This document shows, in pieces, positions 57,303-64,000 of a DNA stretch of 64,000 nt (the stretch's first letter is position 1; the number at the start of each line of letters is the position of its first letter). A model generated the notes under the pieces. The model was not told where the DNA came from and made no database searches. It was given only the letters and a program-made list of their open reading frames with translations. The DNA is from Bemisia tabaci. Taxonomy: Eukaryota; Arthropoda; Insecta; Hemiptera; Aleyrodidae. The DNA lies in NCBI RefSeq assembly GCF_918797505.1, contig NC_092801.1:33494487-33558486 (forward strand). The letters are read 5' to 3'. A program made the position numbers and the translations under genes.

Positions 57303-58064
57303 CATGGTTTATAGTTCGATTAAGGGAGGTCTAAGGAGATCCTTCAGGGCTGCCACAGACCTCAGAAAATGAAATACCCTGATCTTTCCCTGATTTCCCG
57401 GACACATTTTGGTGAAAGTCCCTGACCATTGAAGTAATGCCAGACGGTTAAAAAGACATTATTAGAAATAGGTTTCAGGCAAAATTTGTTGTTTGAAACG
57501 TCGGACCCATTCTAAAAGGGACATAAAAGTTTTTCCCTGACATTTGCGTCACTTTCCCCGAAATTTCCTTCCTATAACTCGGTGGCGAAGCGTGAACGCT
57601 CGATTATCGATATTCTCTCATTTAAAGGTACGGTAAAAAATCGATTGTTGAGGCGCTCGTCGCGAACACCCTGTTCCCGATTCTTTTCCGTAGATTTCAA
57701 TTGAAGATCGATCGATACATCTGAAAATACGCCATTCCCTGATTTTTCCTCGATTTCCCTGATAAAAACGGCCAAAAACCGGGGGAAAATTCAAAATTCC
57801 CTAACAGACGGAAAAAATAATTCCCTGGCAAAAAGGGAAAAATTCCTAATTTTTTGGCACGTTTGAACTGATTGGATGCAAGTTACAATTTTTTTCATGT
57901 TTTAGGAATATAATGTAATAAATGAAGCACAATATATGAAGCCTAAACCTATGCGAGATATTTTTGCCTCATTATTAAAATTTAGGAGACAACAGCAGAA
58001 ATTTTGGTAGAAATTTGCGCAAGAGCAAAATTCGCGAAACGTTTCCCGGAAAATCCGTGTTTTT

Positions 58065-58653
58065 CGATTTCCCTGACACGAAAATTGCTTGCAAAATAAA
58101 ATTCCCTGATATGCCAAATTTTCGCGGATTCCTTGACGTTTTCCGTGATATCTTTGACAAAAAAAAAAAAAAAAAATTCCCTGGCATTCCCCGGTTCTCC
58201 CGGTTTTCCCGGTCGCTAGACTCCTTGGGTACATTCCTTTAAGCTCGTCACAGTTTTGCGATTTCCCTGACACGAAAATTGCTTGCAAAATAAAATTCCC
58301 TGATAGGCCGAATTTTTGCGGATTCTCCGACGTTTTCCCTAATTTCCCTGACAAAACAAAAAAAAAAATCCCCGACTTTTCCCAGTTCTCCCGGTTTTCC
58401 TGGTCACCAGACTCCCTGGGTAGGTTTGTACATGTACATTCCTTTAAGCTCGTCACAGGTATTCGATTTCCCTGACAAGAAAATTGCTTGCAAAATAAAA
58501 TTCCCAGACATGCCGAATTTTTTGCGGCTTCCCTGACGTTTTCCCTGATTTTCCTGACACACAAAAAAAATTCCCTGGCATTTCCAGGTTCTCCCGGTTT
58601 TCCCAGTCGCTAGACTCCCTGGGTAGGTTTGTGCATTCCTTCAAGCTCGTCAC
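58065..58653. repeat. Roughly 200-bp tandem repeat, three copies, CCCTGA-rich
   Basis: The block cgatttccctgaca then aaattgcttgcaaaataaaa starts at 58065, 58259 and 58464. Each unit ends with cctttaagctcgtcacag or a close variant. Poly-A stretches (caaaaaaaa) sit mid-unit. The long minus ORF 57902-58564 is the translation of this repeat, not a gene. Confidence 0.85.
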
Positions 58654-58689
58654 AGTCATAGAGTTTTTTCTTCGGAATGCAGAAATCGC

Positions 58690-59030
58690 ATGACACAGAC
58701 ACTCTCTCCCCCACGCAATTAAACTTCAATGAAAAGACGGGAGGCCGCGGTTCGTGCTTAGCGAGCTCGAAAAGAACGCAGAGGGCGCTCGAAGCCCCTC
58801 GACGGGGGGTCGTGGGCGGGGGGAGGGGGGGCATAGTTTTCACTCGAGACGCGCGCGGGTCTCGTGATGATGTGCTCTGGAGCCCCTCCTCATCATTTTC
58901 GAGAAGGGGCGACTCACTCGAAAGTTGAAATAATAAACCCGGGGAGTCAGTCGTCGCTCCCTTTCGTCGAGTTCACCCCCTTTTACACCCCCTCACCCCC
59001 ACTTCTACACCCCCTCACCCCACTTGGCCA
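58690..59030. other. GC-rich stretch, no gene assigned
   Basis: G-rich run at 58805-58830 and pyrimidine-rich ccccctcacccc repeats at 58975-59025. No supported ORF. Confidence 0.35.
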
Positions 59031-59103
59031 ATACTAACTTGACGAGATCGGAAGTATTTCCACCTGGGCTCGGCTTGAAAGATCCGCAGCGTTGCCTTAT
59101 CGT

Positions 59104-59357
59104 CATCTTCCGGCCAAAGTATCACAAGCGCCATTCGACGTTTCAAAATTTCCGTCGCCATTATATTTTTTGAGAGAAAAGTTATTGGTTGAATCTGTTT
59201 GAAAATTCCTCTCAATTTTATCGACAGCGCAAAGAAAATTCAGTGAATTTTTCGGACAGCTGCATGGAATAATAATTGTTCTGTGAAAAAATAAAATGGC
59301 GGCGGAAATTTTGAAACGTCGCATGGCGCTTAAGATATACTTCGGCCGGATGGTGAC
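59104..59357. mobile_element. 254-bp MITE with imperfect inverted ends
   Basis: Left: catcttccggccaaagtatc then cgccattcgacgtttcaaaa. Right: the complement gaaacgtcgcatggcgctta then acttcggccggatgg. Confidence 0.75.
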
Positions 59358-59431
59358 AATATGTGTTCACCGAATTTCCGGTGGCTCTTAAAGATTGATT
59401 GGAAGTGGAGATGGGCTCTTCTGCTTGACAG

Positions 59432-59692
59432 TGAGCTGATTATTAAAGCTGATAGACAAAGACACAGGGAGTATGGATCGATCCTATTGGTTTGAATTCG
59501 TGGTTATTAAAGACTAAGGTGGTAAATGATGGACTAACTATAGGGTCCCTCGTGGGTTGCCGTCGATCATTTAGTCTATACTACTCCTTTGTCCATCGCA
59601 GCAACCCGCTTCCACCAATTGGATCGCTCCGTTTTCTTCTTGTCTTCTTTGTCAATAGTTATCCCTATCAATCTCAATATTACGCCCGCAGA
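59432..59692. mobile_element. GCGGGC-ended MITE, copy 2
   Basis: Ends agctgattattaaagctgat-agacaaag and the complement ctatcaatctcaatattacg-cccg. Interior as in 44791-45057. Confidence 0.7.
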
Positions 59693-59699
59693 TTAGCGG

Positions 59700-60818
59700 T
59701 GGCTACCCCATTGCGGCCTCAACTGTGCGAGCTGTAATTTAGCGTGTAAGTCAATTTTGGAGAAATATACCACTATCAGGGCATCGTGTGCCATCGTGTT
59801 TTACGCAAAATTTAATGTTGGTATATAATGTTTGGATCAAAACTCCCAGCCACATGCAATAACGCCATTAAAAACTACGAACTATTGAATCACGAATCTG
59901 TGACACGAGCAAATGATCCATTGTTAATATTTCATGGATTTGCAGTGAAGAGTAATTTGACTCTGTTAAGTCGTTTAATTTTGCCGAGAGAGAAGCGCGT
60001 AGCACACGTGTACTTCCCCTATTTTTGAAGCAATTATTGCAAAATTATCTGAAATTGGAGTGCGACTCCATCATGAATTAGGGCACTAGGTAATTTTGTG
60101 TGGCTACGGTCGAGTCACGGAGTACTTGCATGGTGTGCCTTAAAAGCTCTATATTCCGTAATTAGCAACATTATAAACTTCGTGTCAAATTGTGAATCTA
60201 AGAGAAAAACTGTCCGTGCTTCGTCTGCTTTTCCTTTATCTGTCGATTTCTATCTGTGAAAATTTCACGAAAAAAGTCTGTTGCTGTTCTCGTGTCCAGA
60301 AAAATCAGGGAATTCGTTAGGAGATTGGTGTCATAAAAAACAAAAGTATCCAGGATTCGTGAGGAAACGAAAATTCAAGGAATTTCACAGATGATCGGTA
60401 CTTTGGACCACAAAGTTCTTATGTTTCGCTCCGTGATCATATAATTTTGCTGATCAGCGTGGACTTAGCTTTAAAGATTGGGGACAAAAATTACAACAAA
60501 TTTTAATTGCTAAGATAATTATGTTTTTTTCTGAAGTGAATGTGAAAGAAAATGGGCAAAACCTTGAGTTCGCATCAGAAGATGTGTCTGCGGAGGTTGA
60601 GACTTTTCTGTAGAATTGAGAACATTTTAACGAACATTTTGATTTATCAAGAAACATTTCACCTCCTGATCACTGAAAATTTCCTAAAATTTTCAGGAAT
60701 CAGGAGGAACCACTGTATTTCAGACCATTTTCCTAAAAAAATTCGAGCATTTTCCATCGTATACCGAGGAATGAAAAAATAAAAAATTAAAAAAAATCAG
60801 AAACGGAGGACACCATTC
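59700..60818. other. Intergenic, nothing recognised
   Basis: Only short ORFs (66-76 aa) without domains or repeat structure that I could identify. Confidence 0.4.
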
Positions 60819-61068
60819 CTGCCGTGCTACGGCAGAACGCCGTATGAGCCTTCAGGCGTGGCCAAATTCCCTTTGATAAAAAACGAATTTTCAGGGCAAT
60901 CTGTAAATATTTCCCCTCCGATTTTTTGCAAATTTCATTCGCTATCAGATCTAAATCATCTGGAAATCTCAAGAGAAAATATTCATAACCCTTCTTGAAA
61001 ATGAACATTTTCGGAAGGAATTCGGCAACTCTCAAATGTATATGCGGTGTTCTTCCACAGCACGGCAG
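60819..61068. mobile_element. CTGCCGTGC MITE, best-preserved copy
   Basis: Ends ctgccgtgctacggcagaac-gccgtatgag and gcggtgttcttccacagcac-ggcag; 250 bp. Confidence 0.8.
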
Positions 61069-61612
61069 ATTATTAAAATAGACCGTATTCGATAACGGTT
61101 CGATGTATCGTTGGGTTCAAAACAATAGAACATAACCTCAAACCAAACTGCAAGGATTTAAGTTGGAAAAGCTGAAAATGAGATAATTCCTGACAATTTC
61201 ACTTTGCATTGGCATTTGGTACTCAAAATAATAGAAAATCTGTTACAAGAGACCCGCTCTCTCAGATTTCTGAATTTACTTGTGAGGCTATGTTCATGTT
61301 TTGAACCAATCGATATCGATACAATTTCACCCGTTTGATGTATCGAATACGATCTATATGATTATTTCGCAATATATCTGCAATATTTGCACCGTGTTTC
61401 TCCTGAGCTGAGATTCGGCTCGAGCTGCCAACGGTGCGAAGCCATGACATCCATTTTTCGCTAGGAAACACGAACAGGTCGGGCGTCGGTGTAATCTCAT
61501 ATTTATGCGTCAATATTTATCCACTAACAGCCTCCTTAACAGCCAATTTATGCGCATTTTTCAAGAGACCCCGCGCCCCCTTCCCCTCCCACCGCACAGT
61601 GGCTCGAGCCAA

Positions 61613-62026
61613 CACTGAAAAAATAATATTGGTGTATTTACTGAGAAAATGGTAAAATTACCAAGAATTCAGGGTTCTATTTGATCCCAGTTTTTTCTTG
61701 GTAAAATTACCATTTATGGAATTGGTAATTTTACCGAGAATCTCGGTAAAATTATTGAACTCTCTCGGTAATTTTACTGGACCTTGGTAAAAACACCAAT
61801 ATTTTTTATCGACTGTGGTAGAATTACCGAGATAAAATGGCAAAGTTACCGGGAATTGATTACCAATAAAAGTGGTATTCTTACCTGAAAAAACAGTAAA
61901 AATACCGGTTTTTAGGTAAACTTACCAGTCTGTCTTGGTAAAATTACCAATAATTGGTAAAAAAAAGTGAGATGGTAGAGGTGCCAACGGACCTTGGTAA
62001 AAACACCGAGAATTTTTTTTTCAGTG
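61613..62026. mobile_element. 414-bp element built from GGTAAAATTACC palindromes
   Basis: Ends cactgaaaaaataatattgg and ttttttttcagtg. The interior repeats ggtaaaattacc, ggtaattttacc and ttggtaaaaacacc about ten times in both orientations, giving many short self-complementary units. Confidence 0.8.
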
Positions 62027-62030
62027 AATC

Positions 62031-62278
62031 AGAGAGGTCGGACATGAGATTTTTCACTAAAACTTTGATTTTAGTTTTGAATCTAAAATTAAAATGGTGT
62101 TGTTCGAATCAAACTTTATTAAAACTTTGATGTTCATTCCGTCGTATTTTTAATTTCAAGGGGTGCCTCTAGAAGAAAATCCCACGAAGAAACCAATGGA
62201 ACCACTTTCAGAACCTCGAAGTTTTGTATAAACGGAGTTATGAGCTTTCAAAGTTTTCAAATTTTGTCCGACCTCTTA
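62031..62278. mobile_element. AGAGGTCGGACA-type MITE, copy 2
   Basis: Ends agagaggtcggacatgag and tttgtccgacctctt. Adjoins the right end of 61613-62026. Has an internal aaaactttgatttt duplication absent from copy 1. Confidence 0.65.
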
Positions 62279-62845
62279 CATTGACTCGATCTACTGTGCG
62301 CCACTCCCCGGAGATGCTGGAGTGGAATTCAAAGCCGAACAAGTAAACGAAGTTAATTTTCACAAGCCCTTCTTCCAACTACCTTCCGCGCGGTCGGTGG
62401 CGAGAGATGGAAAGTGAAAATGATAAAGCTGTAACGATTGAGAAGCTTTTGAAAGTGAAAATGTATGAAAATTGGTGGAGTTTGGAGAAGATAAAAGCAA
62501 AAAAAGACCGCGTTATCCCGATTCAACGATAAAATTCAAGAGAAATACAGCAGTCTTATACATCCGCGATTTCAATGATCACATTCTTTGTATCACAAAA
62601 GTTCCGGGATTCGCAACTTTTTCGTTCAAACTCTCACTCCGTGTTCGTCTAAAATTCCGAGGTTCTTTCCAGAGTTCTTCAAAAGTTCCGGAAAATGCAA
62701 AAGATTTGGAACATTTTCGGATTTTCAAAAGTTCCGGGAAAAATTCAGGAAAATCTCAAGAGTTCCGGAATTCGGTACTAGTTCCGGGAAATGGGAGAAC
62801 TGTACGATTTGGATAATTTTTGCTTTGCAAAATCGTTGCATTTCT

Positions 62846-62895
62846 GCGGGCTGATCTTTGAAAGTGATAGACTAAGCGATAGACAAAGAGGACAA
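62846..62895. mobile_element. Fragment of GCGGGC-ended MITE
   Basis: Only one end is present: gcgggctgatctttgaaagt-gatagactaa then gatagacaaagagg. Confidence 0.5.
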
Positions 62896-63434
62896 GGGGA
62901 AAATGGAGTGACCGAGAAATCCACCAAACTTTGGAAAAGTTTCGGAAAATTTAGGTATGAAATAAAAAAAACTTTGCTTGAAGGGCGGATACGTAATGCA
63001 TTACATTGATCAAAATACACTTCGGCAACTGTGTTCGGTTTCATCAAGTGTTAACCGTTCCCGCTCAAACATCTGCACTTTTCTGCAGTGCTTCTCCAAC
63101 GACGCCAGCATTCCATGAAAAATGTCGATTATTCGATGACTTGTCTACGACAACTGTCTATGTCAACCATTCGACTGTCGTTTTTGCGCCTAGGATGAAA
63201 TTCGAGTAGAACACGTTATAGACACGGATTTTTAGGGATTTTGGCCTTTGGACCAAAATAGAGCCTAAATTTTGAGGCCAAAAAATATGAGTACTGGCAA
63301 GACGCAATAATTCTTGAAAAATTTACATCATTAGCCGCAAAATATCAAAAGTTCCCAGGATTCTGGGAGAAAGTCGATTGAGGCCCTTCTTGGTACCTTT
63401 TCTTGCACATTTTTGAGATTCTCTTGGTCAATTT

Positions 63435-63657
63435 GGCCTCCTAAGGTGTAGTGGTTGTAACGCTGGCTCTATAATCAGGAGGTCCCGAGTTCAGTTCCCG
63501 GCTGGGCGACCCGAGTTTGATGGTCTCAAACAACGGTTGAACGGGAACCGTCAAAACCAAAACCACAAAACAAATAAATAAATAATAAAAAATAAAGTAT
63601 GGCTTTCCCTTGGGGGGGTTTCGACGTCCCTCAACTAAATAAATAAAATAATAAAAA
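63435..63657 (+). mobile_element. tRNA-derived SINE
   Basis: The head resembles a tRNA: an A-box-like tagtggttgtaacg at 63450, an anticodon-stem-like ctggctctataatcag, and a B-box-like gagttcagttccc at 63488. A non-tRNA body (aaacaacggttgaacgggaa) and AT-rich simple tails (aaataaataaataataaa; aactaaataaataaaataat) follow. The B box departs from the consensus, and there is no clean acceptor stem. The A and B boxes would be the internal Pol III promoter. Confidence 0.7.
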
Positions 63658-63659
63658 AA

Positions 63660-64000
63660 TAGATAGAGAAAAGTGTCAATCAGCGCGAACTGTTAAGCGC
63701 GTCAGCGACGTGCCCAGTCCGTGCCGTGAGCCAAGTTGAGAGTCAGCGCGAACTTTTCAGCGCACCTAAAAGATGGGCCAAGTTCGTGCCGGTAGCTGCT
63801 CAATTGACTCAGTGGAGTCAGGAGTCAGGGTAAGTGATGTAACACGGGGTAATGTTTCACACTTTAGATTTATTTGTCGAAGTGACGTACAAGGTGTACC
63901 CACTCTGCGGCAAATAAATAGGATTTGTCTACTGGACAGGCCAGGAGCCTCGAATTCAAGTGAAGCGCAGGGGGCTCTGAAAACGGGACTGAATTGCAGC
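63660..64000. other. Window end, repeat-like, no gene
   Basis: Contains a diverged direct repeat (cagcgcgaactgttaagcgc near 63682 and cagcgcgaacttttcagcgc near 63743). No ORF supported. Confidence 0.45.

Noticed and set aside
57902..58564. 220-aa minus ORF as a gene
   Set aside because: It is the translation of the 200-bp tandem repeat; no start context, domain or codon bias.
58065..58653. CRISPR-like array
   Set aside because: Units are about 200 bp and repeated throughout, without short repeats and unique spacers; the genome is eukaryotic.
63435..63512. Functional tRNA gene
   Set aside because: A- and B-box-like motifs exist, but there is no paired 7-bp acceptor stem, and a SINE body with AT-rich tails follows directly.

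Overview
This is a eukaryotic, AT-rich, intron- and transposon-dense window that reads as an insect nuclear genome. The evidence is a multi-exon Shank gene of arthropod type with GT-AG introns, a non-LTR retrotransposon reverse transcriptase, a tRNA-derived SINE, and many short palindromic DNA elements, several flanked by TA. A hemipteran, possibly the whitefly Bemisia tabaci, is my best guess from the repeat families and the bacterial-type DUF1294 genes. That assignment is inference and was not checked by search.

Region 1 (1-16.6 kb) is an accessory cluster. Four minus-strand genes (24-731, 3434-4138, 5388-6095, 9859-10269) and one decayed copy (about 5100-5350) encode DUF1294-type small membrane proteins, a family known mainly from bacteria. 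The copies diverge from each other and carry lineage-specific tandem peptide repeats: 22-residue C-terminal repeats in copies 1 and 2, and 31-residue N-terminal repeats in copy 3. At least three share a conserved upstream segment ending in a splice donor, so they appear to have gained a 5' noncoding exon and intron. Flanking DNA at 1.64-3.26 kb is repeated co-linearly at 14.64-16.54 kb. The cluster also holds a 276-bp MITE, a 1.85-kb near-perfect foldback element and a 5'-truncated, frameshifted reverse transcriptase.

Region 2 (19.9-41.5 kb, minus strand) is most of a Shank (SH3 and multiple ankyrin repeat domains) gene. I resolved sixteen exons whose phases all agree: the second half of the N-terminal SPN domain, ankyrin repeats, SH3, PDZ, a conserved linker and a proline-rich tail with two PPxxF motifs. 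The 5' end lies upstream of this window's recognised exons, and no SAM domain was found.

Region 3 (41.6-64 kb) is mostly repeats: at least a dozen MITE families, a roughly 130-bp satellite, a roughly 200-bp tandem repeat and a SINE. It contains one plus-strand gene (about 48.3-52.7 kb) for a basic/acidic-headed protein with two RPA1-like OB folds. Its last coding exon is split by a 613-bp foldback element. Removing the element and one copy of its 2-bp target duplication restores the reading frame exactly.

The most unusual system is the DUF1294 cluster: probably acquired horizontally, amplified in tandem, fitted with introns, and diversified by short tandem peptide repeats.
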